DNA from: Persicobacter diffluens
GTDB taxonomy: Bacteria; Bacteroidota; Bacteroidia; Cytophagales; Cyclobacteriaceae
Length of the DNA: 64,000 nt
Assembly: GCF_036244895.1 (NCBI RefSeq)
Contig: NZ_BQKE01000004.1
Coordinates: 124,001-188,000, forward strand
Direction of reading: 5' to 3'
The position numbers and the translations under genes are program-made. Position 1 is the first letter of the stretch. The number at the start of each line of letters is the position of its first letter. Shown here one piece after another: positions 47,501-56,028 of this stretch. The notes under the pieces were generated by a model that ran no database searches, was not told the origin of the DNA, and saw only the letters and a list, made by a program, of their open reading frames with translations.

Positions 47501-47709
47501 TGCTGCCTACACGTTGGGTGGAGCAAATCGGCCTGAAATCTGCCCGCGTATATTGTTCCGGTTCGAATTTAGTGTACATCATGTCGGACAGTTACACTTC
47601 CTTCAATCCGGAGGGTATTCGCGACGAGGGACCATTGAACTATGGTTATCAGCGGGGAGCAGCCCCAATGCCACGTTCCATTACAGTAGGTCTTAACGTT
47701 GAATTCTAA
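44566..47709 (+). CDS. susC: SusC-type TonB-dependent transporter (alginate locus, pair 2)
   Basis: 1047 residues: signal peptide (to ISAFAQS, ~25), carboxypeptidase-D-like domain (VNGRVTFKEDGEPVPGVNI...GTITDFEGNYTI), plug starting VVVGYGTQKKSHLTGAIAKV, then the barrel ending ITVGLNVEF. It is a clear paralogue of the SusC at 56029 (shared QKKSHLTGAIAK), distinct from the one at 13947. It would import alginate oligosaccharides with its SusD partner. It is under the operator at 44322. Confidence 0.94.
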   Translation: MRIILNKYGFMLLLMMLVGISAFAQSTVNGRVTFKEDGEPVPGVNIIIKGSTTGTITDFEGNYTINASQNDILVFRFVGMTEVEEYVGTRSRINVELDSDIEELKEVVVVGYGTQKKSHLTGAIAKVKNEKLDQLPAARIDDALIGQVSGVNIQMTDPEAGSAPTIQVRGVGSIAAGSSPAIVVDGVLVDSDYMAALDMNDVESIEVLKDASSAAIFGSRGGNGVIMITTKSGQSGETKYTFNSFYGRKWVNKRDDFRPTVAENKATAEAYREEIELNYPNFADDPILSNVYNKANTTIRRMDHMLEICQGEERDWQDEVFTGGNIQSYSLSAAGGSDNTNFHISGAYLNDQGVLLQDEYTKMNLRFKLKTKLSKKLELGLNFNPTREHKQVFPTTTHESLRQSTWLPIVHDEHTIQYVDRENFPYVAVGDYTQESHFNNYPDPNNPGSTLPNVSVTNNSNPYANIVERDYQEKTTRVYANTYLKYKIMKGLSFRTSLVANYRNRIRDYYIGTKATRNGASDARLQYRTYDDFAWINDNYFTYDRSFNGGHDINVVVGMSFEQRSYEFTETIGTGFTNDAVKTMNAASSIAYGNQVKSIETLHSVFSRFNYAYMDKYLVSFSMRTDGSSKFGANYKYGIFPAGSVGWRMTEEPFMRGLNWISVMKPRFSYGITGNNSGIGYYEALERMSPVGAVIGGNVSSGYAPANIAQPDLRWEQQVEINPGLDFGFFGNRVFGAVEWYRRTSSDLLLEQQIPSVTGFDRRTVNLGQVQNQGFEFELSGKPIVTNKFKWTITANASTNENKLVNFGGVDSLISIVDDKRAANWIAVQGLPISSFYGFKVDHSKGDNGKVPFEYLNEGFWPIGATSRYAYVQDLNGDGVIDDNDRTVLGSPYPTFLWAVTNTFNIGRFDVSFMFQGSHGGMVRNIDPQYYEYQNMYGQEPNAYFPQEEWDQVQERIFTDDFIQDASFIALRNFNVGYMLPTRWVEQIGLKSARVYCSGSNLVYIMSDSYTSFNPEGIRDEGPLNYGYQRGAAPMPRSITVGLNVEF

Positions 47710-47722
47710 TTTTTTCAATATT

Positions 47723-49090
47723 ATGAAATCAGTTATAAGAATTTTCTTGCTGGCCTTCATGGCTGGTTGTATGGTGGCCTGTGATGCCTTTCTGTCGGAA
47801 TATCCGGAGTCTGAGGTGGGAGTAGATAACTATTTCCGTAATGATGATGAAGTAGAGACCGGAGTAATCGGGATTTATGATGCCTTGCAGGATGTAGTGC
47901 AATATGAATATGCGATACTGGAAATGCGGACCGATAATTCTTCTACCCGAAGCGGGGTGGGGGATTGGTCGCAGTTTCAGACCCTGAATATCACGCCATA
48001 TAATTCCGTAGTGGCGAACTATTGGAAAAGTTGTTATGCCACGATTTACCGCGCTAATCTGGTTTTGGCAAATATGCACAATGTAGTAGACCCTAATAAA
48101 AAGTTGCAGTTTGAGGCGGAAGCGCGCTTTGTAAGAGCTTATATGCACTTTAATCTGGTCAGACTTTTTGGTCGTGTACCGCTGGCAGACCGCATTATTT
48201 TTGAAGGGGATCTGGAAGGATACGGGCAGGCAGAGCCGGAATTGGTTTATGCTTTGATTGAAAGTGATTTACGTTATGCGGCTGAAAATTTACCTGGCCG
48301 GGACATTATTCCGCTGGGCAGGGTAAATCAGGAGTCAGCGCAGACCTTATTGGCTAAATACCTGCTTCAGGATCAGCAATATGCCGAAGCTAAGGCTTTG
48401 CTGGAGAGCGTAATTGCCGGGGGGAATTTCAGACTGGATAGTAATTATCATAATATTTTCTATCAGAGTCTGGGGGATGAAATCATGTTCCCGATTGCCT
48501 TTGAAGATGATAATTCAGAAAACTCTCAGGAATATTCCTACTATTTCCTTTATGAGCAGGGCTCCCATAATTATGCCACTGATAATATGATCGCCCTTTA
48601 TGAGGCCACGCCGGGACTGAATGGCGAGGATTTACGTTATACCACCAATGTGATTGATCAGCGTGGGGAAAGAAAAGGTTGTGGTAAATTCATCAGTAGT
48701 TCCTCCAATATCAGAATGTCGGGTAATGATTATATTCTTCTTCGTTATTCGGATGTATTGTTATTGTATGTGGAAGCATTTTTGGGAGATAACTTCCAGA
48801 CTGATGATGCCACTTGTCTGGAGTATGTGAACCTGATCCGGGGCCGGGCAGGATTAGCACCTGTAGCCAACATTTCAAAACCATCATTGGCAGTGGAGCG
48901 TCGTAAGGAATTTTTATATGAAAATCAGCGTTGGTTTGATTTGATCAGAACCGGTGATCTGGAAATGACCATCAGCAACTTTATGCGGGACGAAGGATTG
49001 AATTATAATTCCAGATTTCTGTTGTTGCCCATTCCGCAACGCGAGATTGATACCAGCCGCGGCATGTTAAAACAAAACCCGGGTTATTAA
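47723..49090 (+). CDS. susD: SusD-type surface lipoprotein (alginate locus, pair 2)
   Basis: 455 residues from ATG 47723, which opens the lipoprotein signal (MKSVIRIFLLAFMAGCMVAC; Cys20 is the likely lipid anchor). SusD features include FLSEYPESEVGVDNYFRNDDEVETGVIGIYDALQD, ARFVRAYMHFNLVRLFG, YILLRYSDVLLLYVEAFL, YVNLIRGRAGL, ERRKEFLYENQRWFDLIRTGD and LLPIPQREIDTS. It starts 13 bp after susC. It captures alginate fragments for its SusC partner. Confidence 0.94.
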   Translation: MKSVIRIFLLAFMAGCMVACDAFLSEYPESEVGVDNYFRNDDEVETGVIGIYDALQDVVQYEYAILEMRTDNSSTRSGVGDWSQFQTLNITPYNSVVANYWKSCYATIYRANLVLANMHNVVDPNKKLQFEAEARFVRAYMHFNLVRLFGRVPLADRIIFEGDLEGYGQAEPELVYALIESDLRYAAENLPGRDIIPLGRVNQESAQTLLAKYLLQDQQYAEAKALLESVIAGGNFRLDSNYHNIFYQSLGDEIMFPIAFEDDNSENSQEYSYYFLYEQGSHNYATDNMIALYEATPGLNGEDLRYTTNVIDQRGERKGCGKFISSSSNIRMSGNDYILLRYSDVLLLYVEAFLGDNFQTDDATCLEYVNLIRGRAGLAPVANISKPSLAVERRKEFLYENQRWFDLIRTGDLEMTISNFMRDEGLNYNSRFLLLPIPQREIDTSRGMLKQNPGY

Positions 49091-49166
49091 TCCGGATTAT
49101 GCAGGCTTCCTGCTTAACCATTGATACTTAATTCCGTAGGGAATGCATTTTCCATATTGTTGTGAA

Positions 49167-49187
49167 GAGTGGGATTAATTCCCACTC
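49167..49187 (+). terminator. Hairpin with T-run before the PL7 lipoprotein
   Basis: The perfect 8-bp stem GAGTGGGA / TCCCACTC with loop TTAAT is followed by CTTTTT. It looks like an intrinsic terminator after susD, but ends 22 bp before the next start codon, so PL7 expression would depend on read-through or on a promoter upstream of the hairpin. Confidence 0.7.
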
Positions 49188-49209
49188 CTTTTTCCAAATA
49201 GAAGCTGGT

Positions 49210-50490
49210 ATGGCGGTACGTGTTTTCTTCTTTTTTTCATTATTGTTGATGGCCTGTGTGGGTCATGAGCCCAATTTGGCCATTCCCTCGCTTCCGGATC
49301 TTGAACTTCCGGATGCTGATGAGGAAGATGCTGAAGAGGACGAGAACGAACGCATTAATCTGTTTATTGTGGATGCAGGTCTGGAACAAACAGATTTCCC
49401 GGACTGGCAATCTCAAGAGGTGAATAACAGTAGCATTACCTATTCCGGAAAGAATGCGGTGAAATTTGCTCGGGAAGGGGCATATATTTCGCAGGAAATT
49501 GCCATTAGTCCGAATGAAACCTACGTATTGCAGGTTTATCTGAAAGGAAGCGGGCAACTTTGGGCAGAAGTGGGTGGACAGTATTATACTATAGAAGGTA
49601 ATTTTACTTCATATACTTTACTTTCCCTTCACTTTTCTGTGGGTGATTTTGATGCGATTACCATTGGGGGAAGTTGGTTTGAAACAGAAGGCCGCATGGA
49701 TGATTTCAGCATTGATTATGCCGATGAAGTAGAGGAGGAAATTCCTGTAGAGGATGTTTTCCCTACAGATATTATCCCTTCCCTGACCCAATGGAAAATA
49801 AGCCTGCCTGTAGATGAAAACGGTAACGATAGCCGTGATGCTGCTCATGTAGAGGAGAGAAATAACCAGGCTTTTGAAATTAAAGACGATCATTTGATTG
49901 ATTATCAATACGACCCGTATTTCACTGTTCAAGATGGGGAGGTGGCTTTTATGGCGCATTGTGCCGGAGCAACTACCCGGGGGTCCAAATATCCGCGTTC
50001 AGAATTACGCCAACGCGTTGGGGGTGGGGATAATTATTGGTCCGTTCATCAATATCAATACCTGAAAACACAACTAAGGGTGGTGCACCTGCCTGAAGTT
50101 AAACCGGAAGTGTGTATGGTTCAGATTCATGGCCCGGAAGATGAACCCTTACGGGTGCAATATTCTGAGCGAAAGCATGGATTACACATTATCTGGAATG
50201 AAACCAATAAAGAGGAAACTGAATTGGCCTATACATTAGGCGAGCTGTTGGAGGTGGAAGTGACGGTAGCGCATGGTTCAATCACCTGCCGGATTGAGAA
50301 TTTAGACAGAGGGGAAAGCTGGAGCAAGACTTATCTGTCGGAGGATCAGACCGGTTATTTTAAGGTGGGATGCTATACCCAATCTTCCATTTTTTTAAGT
50401 GAATTCAACAGTAGTTTCACCGAAAATGAACCATTAACGGCTTACGGACAGGTGAATGTCCGCAGCATTGAATTAAAAGAAACATATTAA
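49210..50490 (+). CDS. PL7 alginate lyase lipoprotein
   Basis: 426 residues from ATG 49210, the start of a lipoprotein signal (MAVRVFFFFSLLLMAC, Cys16); earlier in-frame starts lie in the hairpin. An acidic linker (DADEEDAEEDENE) after the anchor is typical of surface-exported Bacteroidota lipoproteins. One beta-sandwich CBM-like domain (~50-170) precedes the PL7 domain with RSELR (263-267), QIH (305-307) and YFKVGCYTQ. It is related to the PL7 at 39124 but has one instead of two N-terminal modules. It probably makes the first endolytic cuts at the cell surface beside SusCD. Confidence 0.92.
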   Translation: MAVRVFFFFSLLLMACVGHEPNLAIPSLPDLELPDADEEDAEEDENERINLFIVDAGLEQTDFPDWQSQEVNNSSITYSGKNAVKFAREGAYISQEIAISPNETYVLQVYLKGSGQLWAEVGGQYYTIEGNFTSYTLLSLHFSVGDFDAITIGGSWFETEGRMDDFSIDYADEVEEEIPVEDVFPTDIIPSLTQWKISLPVDENGNDSRDAAHVEERNNQAFEIKDDHLIDYQYDPYFTVQDGEVAFMAHCAGATTRGSKYPRSELRQRVGGGDNYWSVHQYQYLKTQLRVVHLPEVKPEVCMVQIHGPEDEPLRVQYSERKHGLHIIWNETNKEETELAYTLGELLEVEVTVAHGSITCRIENLDRGESWSKTYLSEDQTGYFKVGCYTQSSIFLSEFNSSFTENEPLTAYGQVNVRSIELKETY

Positions 50491-50527
50491 TTTTTTAAAT
50501 ACTTCTGGAAATTTATACGATTTTATA

Positions 50528-53500
50528 ATGAGAAAATTAAGTCATATTTTTTTAATGGCCTTAATGGTACTCGGCTATCTGCCGCTGGCTTTGGCCCAGC
50601 AGACCGATACTCCCCATGAGGCGGACCAGTTCGGTGTTTACCAAATTCAGGCGAGTCAGTATGCGGTATCTAATGCAGGTACGGACTTGTTTGTGGGAGA
50701 AGAATGGTTAGTGGCCACTGATCCGGTAGTAGGAGATTACGTTTATCTGGATGACACATCAGATGAAAATCGTAATGAAACTTCTGCGGATCGATACAAA
50801 AGTCCTTCTTTGGTATTCAAAATTGATATGCCGGAAGCACAAAAAGGCTTTGTATGGGCATTAATCAATGAAGGGGGCAAAGACAAGGGGCGGATCTATG
50901 TCAATATGAATGGATTGGATTTGGATAAGCGTGCCGAAGGTGATTATGGTAGTGCAGCAAAGTCCAGAATTTCCGAAGAAATGGCCGGGCAGTGGCAGTG
51001 GATTCTGTGTAATAATCAAGCCAATGACGATGTGGTCAAGGCGGGTGTGAATGAAATTGAAATTTTCAAGGCACGTCCGGATATCAAGATTGCAAAATTG
51101 GCCTTTACCCCTCAGCAGGATATCAATATGATCATTAATAGCCCTGAGGTGAAGGTGGTGGGTAATGATGGTACGCAGCTTACTTTGGACCTGGGTACCC
51201 CTTCTCTAACAGGGGAATTGTATGATTTCAACGAAAGTATTTATCCGACGAAGGAATATGCTTACCGGGTGCAAGTGGGGGAAGCGGAAGCGGTAGAAGT
51301 AACGGAGCAACAGTTTACGATTCCGGTATCGGATTTGGCCGCAGCGACGACTGTTTCCGTAGCGCTGAGCCATGAATTCAGAAAGAATAGTAGTAGTAAT
51401 ATGCAAACCTATTCCATTCCAACTTTGCTAAGCGTGGATGCCAACAGCCAACCGGAGGACGGAAATGGGTCGGATGTACCACACGAAGCGGATGCCAATG
51501 GGATTTATTTGTTTCAGGCGAATCAGTATGCTGAATTGAAAGAAGGAAGCGATGCCTTTACAGGAGAAAACTGGTTGGTCGGCAATGATGCTGAAATGGG
51601 GGCTATTCTTTATTTGGAAAATACCACTTCGGATAATCGAAATGAAACTTCTTCAGAGCGTTATATAAGTCCAACTGTAGTATTTGAAATCAATATGCCG
51701 GAAGCGCAAACCGGTTATGTCTGGGCGCTGGTTAATGAAGGTTCCAAAGATGCCGGTCGGATTTACGTGAATTTCAATGATTTGGATTTAGACAAGCGGG
51801 CAGAAGGGGAATATGGTTCCGCTGCACGATCCAGAATTTCTGATGCCATGAAAGGGGAGTGGCAGTGGATGTTATGTAATAATCAGGCGAAGAGTGAAAT
51901 TGTAAAGCAGGGTGTAAATAAGATCGAAATTTTTAAGGCACGTCCTAATATTAAGATCGCAAAAATTGCCTTTACGCCTTCACAGGATATCAATATGATT
52001 ATTGATGCTCCTGAGGTGAAGGTAGTGGAGAATAATGGCACCAGCTTAAAATTAGATTTGGGGGAACCTACGCTAACTGGAGATTTGTATAATAGTTCAG
52101 ATGTTATTTATGCTACCAAGGATTTCGGTTATCGGGTTCAGTTGGGGGAAAATGAGGCTGTGGAAGTGACAGATCGTTTCTTTGAAATTCCATTGACCGA
52201 TATTGCAGATCCTACTGATGTTGCTGTGGAAGTATCACATGAGTTTAAAGCGAATAGTTCTTCGGAGCATTTGACTTATTCCATCCCTACGGTAATTACA
52301 GTTGATCAAAACAGCCTGCCTGATGGTGAGGTCGATACGGAAGCGCCAACCATTCCCGGGAACTTAAGCTCCTCAGAAGTGGCATCCAATTCCCTGACCC
52401 TTTCCTGGGAGGCTTCAACAGATAATGTGGCCGTTGCAGGTTATAAAATTACCCGAGACGGAACAGAATTACCGAATGATGTGACGGAGGGAACCAGTGT
52501 GACCATTGGCGGTTTGGATCCGGAGACGGAGTACACTTTTACCGTTAGGGCCTACGATGCTGCGGGCAATCATTCCGCAGAGTCTGAGGCGCATGTAGTG
52601 ACTACCGCCAGCCTTGGAGGAGACGGAGATGACCTGCCGGGCACCATTCATATGGCCGATGGAGATGAAATTTTTGAATTCGCTGCCGCAGAATATGCCG
52701 CGAATATCGGCGGTAAAGGGCAATATGATGGCGAAAGATGGTTGATCGGGACCGATCCTGAAATGGGCCGCTATATGTATCTGGCCAATACGGATACTAC
52801 CACCAATGCGAATAAGGTTTCGGTGGAAAGATTTGACAGTCCGATGTTGCGTTACAATATTTCCATGCCGGAAGCCAGCAGATTTTATATCTGGGCCCTG
52901 GTGAATGAGGGCGATGTAAAATCTGGAACGGTTTACGGTTCTGTTAATCAGATTGATATTGATAAGCGTAACTTGGATACGCCAAATGATCCTACTAATC
53001 CGGATTATTACGGTGCAGCTTTCGGTTCTCGAATTTCTGAAGAAATGGTAGGCGAATGGCAGTGGGTTTTGATTGGCTATGAAATCAGAACTACCATGTT
53101 GAATGCCGGTATCAATGAATTGGATCTTTTCAAAGCTTATCCGAATATCAAAATTGCTAAAATTGCCCTGGTTCCGGAACAGCGTATGTTCCCAGTGATC
53201 AGTCGTCCGAAGGTACGCATTCAGGAAAATGACGGCAGCCAGGTCATTGTCAGCTGGGAAGAGCCGGAAGTGATTGGTGATTTTTATGATACCGATTATA
53301 CTATATTTCCTGATCGGAATTTTAGTGTACGATTAAAATTGGAGGGAGAAGATGAAGTGGTACTGGATCATGCGCAAGGCAATACTTATGCGATTCCTTA
53401 CGCCAGCCTCAGTACGGCGAAGGAATTGAAAATCGAGATCGGTCACCTGTTCCGACGTACCAGTTCTGAGTCGGTATTGTTCTATTCCTTTCCTTCTCGG

Positions 53501-54358
53501 ATTTCAGTAAGTCAGGATTCACAACCGGATTTTGAGGCTCCCTCAATCCCAACGGATCTAAAGTCCATCGATACGCAGGGGACGAGCGTGGCATTAAGCT
53601 GGACCGCCTCTACCGATAATGTGGGCGTTTTAGGATATCATATTTATCAGGATGGCTTTATTATTCAGACGGTTAGTGCTACTTCCTATAAAGTGAGTGG
53701 TTTGAATACCTCAACCAACTATACCTTTGCCGTTTCCGCTTTTGATGCGGCGGGTAATGAGTCGGAACTATCGGAGAGTATTTCGGTAACCACCCGGGAT
53801 AAGGATGATGAAGTGAGTGATCGGCCTTCAGTGGTAGAGGATTTAATTGCGAGTCAGATTTCCCTGAATTCCTTTACCCTTAACTGGCGTCCGTCAAATT
53901 CCCTGAATGGGATCACCGCTTATTATGTGTTTATCAGAGAAGTGGGCGGAGGAAATTTTGAGTTGGCTGCTCACCTGAATGGCGCCACTTTCTCCTATGG
54001 ATTCCTGGACTTAAGTTCAGATCAGGAGTATGAGCTCATGGTACTGGCAGAGGATGGTGCCGGTTATGTATCGGAAGACTCTGAAATATTATTGGTGAAA
54101 ACTGAAAAGGCGCCATTATCAACGACCGATGAGGCACAGTTTATGGTTTATCCAAATCCTTCAAGGGGACAGGTTTCGGTGAAATTTTTCAATGAGCATG
54201 CCGTTCAGTATACGGTGATCACCATGGAAGGGCGTCAGTTGATGTCTGCTCCGATAGAAGAGCAAAAACTAAATCTGGACTTGCCTGCAGGTATTTATAT
54301 TTTGAATATTAATTTCAGTAATAATATTAGTCAATCACAAAGATTAGTGATTTATTAA
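50528..54358 (+). CDS. T9SS-exported protein with three repeated ~290-residue modules and fibronectin III domains
   Basis: 1276 residues with a signal peptide ending ALAQ (24). Module 1 (~28-310), module 2 (~317-600) and module 3 (~702-985) are homologous: each opens with an xADxxGxYxFxAxxYA-like line, has GEEWLVATDPxxGxYxYL-type and MPEAxxGFVWALINEG-type motifs, then SRISEEMxGxWQW and EIFKARPxIKIAKIAFTP. Fibronectin III domains occupy ~603-692, ~1000-1095 and ~1097-1190. The last ~75 residues (FMVYPNPSRGQVSVKF...LPAGIYILNI...RLVIY) are a type A T9SS sorting domain. No catalytic motif is recognised. Position in the SusCD-PL7 operon suggests a surface alginate-binding protein or an uncharacterised enzyme. 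Confidence 0.8.
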   Translation: MRKLSHIFLMALMVLGYLPLALAQQTDTPHEADQFGVYQIQASQYAVSNAGTDLFVGEEWLVATDPVVGDYVYLDDTSDENRNETSADRYKSPSLVFKIDMPEAQKGFVWALINEGGKDKGRIYVNMNGLDLDKRAEGDYGSAAKSRISEEMAGQWQWILCNNQANDDVVKAGVNEIEIFKARPDIKIAKLAFTPQQDINMIINSPEVKVVGNDGTQLTLDLGTPSLTGELYDFNESIYPTKEYAYRVQVGEAEAVEVTEQQFTIPVSDLAAATTVSVALSHEFRKNSSSNMQTYSIPTLLSVDANSQPEDGNGSDVPHEADANGIYLFQANQYAELKEGSDAFTGENWLVGNDAEMGAILYLENTTSDNRNETSSERYISPTVVFEINMPEAQTGYVWALVNEGSKDAGRIYVNFNDLDLDKRAEGEYGSAARSRISDAMKGEWQWMLCNNQAKSEIVKQGVNKIEIFKARPNIKIAKIAFTPSQDINMIIDAPEVKVVENNGTSLKLDLGEPTLTGDLYNSSDVIYATKDFGYRVQLGENEAVEVTDRFFEIPLTDIADPTDVAVEVSHEFKANSSSEHLTYSIPTVITVDQNSLPDGEVDTEAPTIPGNLSSSEVASNSLTLSWEASTDNVAVAGYKITRDGTELPNDVTEGTSVTIGGLDPETEYTFTVRAYDAAGNHSAESEAHVVTTASLGGDGDDLPGTIHMADGDEIFEFAAAEYAANIGGKGQYDGERWLIGTDPEMGRYMYLANTDTTTNANKVSVERFDSPMLRYNISMPEASRFYIWALVNEGDVKSGTVYGSVNQIDIDKRNLDTPNDPTNPDYYGAAFGSRISEEMVGEWQWVLIGYEIRTTMLNAGINELDLFKAYPNIKIAKIALVPEQRMFPVISRPKVRIQENDGSQVIVSWEEPEVIGDFYDTDYTIFPDRNFSVRLKLEGEDEVVLDHAQGNTYAIPYASLSTAKELKIEIGHLFRRTSSESVLFYSFPSRISVSQDSQPDFEAPSIPTDLKSIDTQGTSVALSWTASTDNVGVLGYHIYQDGFIIQTVSATSYKVSGLNTSTNYTFAVSAFDAAGNESELSESISVTTRDKDDEVSDRPSVVEDLIASQISLNSFTLNWRPSNSLNGITAYYVFIREVGGGNFELAAHLNGATFSYGFLDLSSDQEYELMVLAEDGAGYVSEDSEILLVKTEKAPLSTTDEAQFMVYPNPSRGQVSVKFFNEHAVQYTVITMEGRQLMSAPIEEQKLNLDLPAGIYILNINFSNNISQSQRLVIY

Positions 54359-54374
54359 GAATAGTTTTAAAATC

Positions 54375-54391
54375 GAGGGGCTCTGCTCCTC
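54375..54391 (+). terminator. Terminator after the T9SS protein
   Basis: The stem GAGGGGC / GCTCCTC with a 3-base loop is followed by TATTCTTTT, 16 bp after the stop codon. Confidence 0.7.
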
Positions 54392-54466
54392 TATTCTTTT
54401 AATTTATTGCTTTTTTATATATTGAATATTAAATTTCTCTATATGAAATTTTTTAATTTTTAGCAT

Positions 54467-55177
54467 ATGATTTTTGATACCATAAAAGTAGAGAAGCCTG
54501 CCGATGTTATTATTCGACAGATCCGGGAGTTAATTGAAGGGGGGACTTTGAATGCAGGAGATGTATTGCCTCCCGAGCGCAGGTTGAGCGAGCAGTTTGG
54601 CGTGGGAAGAAGTTATGTGAGGGATGCCATCAAAAAGTTGGAGTTTTATGGGGTGCTGAAAACTTTGCCTCAAAGCGGGACCGTCGTGGCCGGTTTGGGA
54701 ATAGACGCTATGCGGGGCGTGATTGCCAATATATTGGAGTTGCATGATACTGACTTTCATTCGCTGGTAGAAACCAGGGCGATGTTAGAGTATAATGCGG
54801 TTCATTTGGCGGCTAAGCGAAGAACCGAATCTGACCTGATTAACATTCGTGAGGCACTAGCCAAGCATGAAGCGGCGGTTTTGGAAAAGAAAAAAAATAC
54901 TTCCGAACTGGATTTTCTTTTTCATCTGGCGATTTGTGAGGCAGCGCATAATGCGACCTTAAAAAGCCTGATGATGGTGATCATGCCGGATGTCATTGAT
55001 TTCTTTGATGCGGAGGCCGTATGTTCTACCAGCAGTAAACTTAAATCCATTGAGGAGCATAAGCAAGTCTTGAAATATATTGAAGAAGGGGATTCTAAAT
55101 CTGCACGTAAGGCCATGGAGGTGCATATGGCGATGGTGATAGAATTTTCGGAAAAAAAGCTGAGCAATAAGCGGTAA
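54467..55177 (+). CDS. GntR-family (FadR/UxuR subfamily) transcriptional regulator
   Basis: 236 residues. The N-terminal winged helix (~10-75) has the GntR core LPPERRLSEQFGVGRSYVRDAIKKLEFYGVLKTLPQSGTVV. The C-terminal FCD domain (~95-225) has the metal-ligand pattern D149, H153, H198 and H220. Such proteins repress catabolic genes until a sugar-acid metabolite binds the FCD domain. The 19-bp sites TTGGTNNACCAANNACCAA at five places in the window match the UxuR/ExuR half-site TTGGT/ACCAA, so this is the likely repressor. The inducer is probably DEH, KDG or KDPG (inference). It is monocistronic between two terminators. Confidence 0.9.
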   Translation: MIFDTIKVEKPADVIIRQIRELIEGGTLNAGDVLPPERRLSEQFGVGRSYVRDAIKKLEFYGVLKTLPQSGTVVAGLGIDAMRGVIANILELHDTDFHSLVETRAMLEYNAVHLAAKRRTESDLINIREALAKHEAAVLEKKKNTSELDFLFHLAICEAAHNATLKSLMMVIMPDVIDFFDAEAVCSTSSKLKSIEEHKQVLKYIEEGDSKSARKAMEVHMAMVIEFSEKKLSNKR

Positions 55178-55195
55178 TTTATGGCGATCAGAATT

Positions 55196-55234
55196 AAGGG
55201 CCTTCAGGATAGTGATCTTGCAGGCCTTTTTTTT
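55196..55234 (+). terminator. Terminator after the GntR regulator
   Basis: AAGGGCCT...AGGAT pairs with ATC...AGGCCTT and is followed by eight T residues, 19 bp after the stop. Confidence 0.75.
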
Positions 55235-55241
55235 GTTTTAA

Positions 55242-55553
55242 CCCTAATTATCACAGCTAGATTTAGTGATCCGATACCATATTATCAATTTGTTATACTC
55301 GGATGGTCTAATTTTTTTATTTAATCCAATTTGGACAAGCTTGCTTTCTCCTCATTCATCTGTTTCGTTGGAAAAAACTGGAAATAGGATATTATCCATT
55401 CCTTTTACCCATCTTGCAGCTAAATGAGGATGTAGACGTGTTTAATAGCCAAAATTCGCATCGAAAACTTGATTATTGCAGAAGCGATATCCGATTACTT
55501 TAAGAGAATAGCAGCGCTATTGTTGAGAAATGTTCCTGGCATGAATAATCCGG
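55242..55553 (-). mobile_element. MITE-like element D, copy 6, interrupted by truncated element A
   Basis: A reverse copy preceded by TTAA (55238-55241). Its end GCATGAATAATCCGG is separated from its body by a ~100-bp element A piece. Confidence 0.75.
55435..55532 (+). mobile_element. Element A, copy 11 (3'-truncated, inside element D)
   Basis: It keeps the left end (GACGTGTTTAATAGCC) and the core to TTGTTGAGAAAT, then jumps back into element D sequence. The right ~60 bp are missing. Confidence 0.75.
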
Positions 55554-56028
55554 CTAAGGGCGCATGAAGCTTTAGGCTAATTGCCCATTTTTTTGAATGG
55601 TTTTTATAAAATTTTTCTCGACCTCTCATCCCATTTTGTGGTGCACTTTTTCCGGTCAAATTAAGGGAGTCTGTGTGGAAGGTGATGATCAATTATTAAT
55701 GGGGAATATTCGCTCCACTATTTTATTAAAAATTCAAGTATTGATTTTATTTTTTGCTAATAAATCAATTGATTGAACAAGGCATTGCGTAAATGGTAAT
55801 TTTTGTAGATCGTCCTATTTCTGCTAAAATGTTTTAGGACCTAAATTTTGGAGTTTTTATGGGTGGTGGTTAGGAAAAGCTGAGGGCGAGGTTAAATAAA
55901 ATTTAGATGGTAGATGAAAAATTCTCAAAAAACATTTGGTTTTTGGGCTTTGGTTCACCAATTTTAATGCAACAACCCCCTGCGTTACTATTTATTTGTT
56001 GTATTTTTAACTTTTCAATCATTTTTTA
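55554..56028. other. Leader and promoter region of the third susC
   Basis: Apart from the operator at 55943-55961, this 475-bp stretch shows no gene or repeat that I recognise. Confidence 0.45.
55943..55961 (-). promoter_or_regulatory. FadR/UxuR-type operator upstream of the third susC
   Basis: On the minus strand it reads TTGGTGAACCAAAGCCCAA, one base from TTGGTNNACCAANNACCAA. It lies 67 bp before the ATG, in the opposite orientation to the PL6 site. Confidence 0.6.

Noticed and set aside
49087..49125. Possible element D remnant (TTAATCCGGATTATGCAGGC...)
   Set aside because: Only the first ~15 bp resemble the D terminus; too short to call.
55495..55692. 65-codon minus-strand frame
   Set aside because: Starts inside a truncated element A and shows no conserved features.
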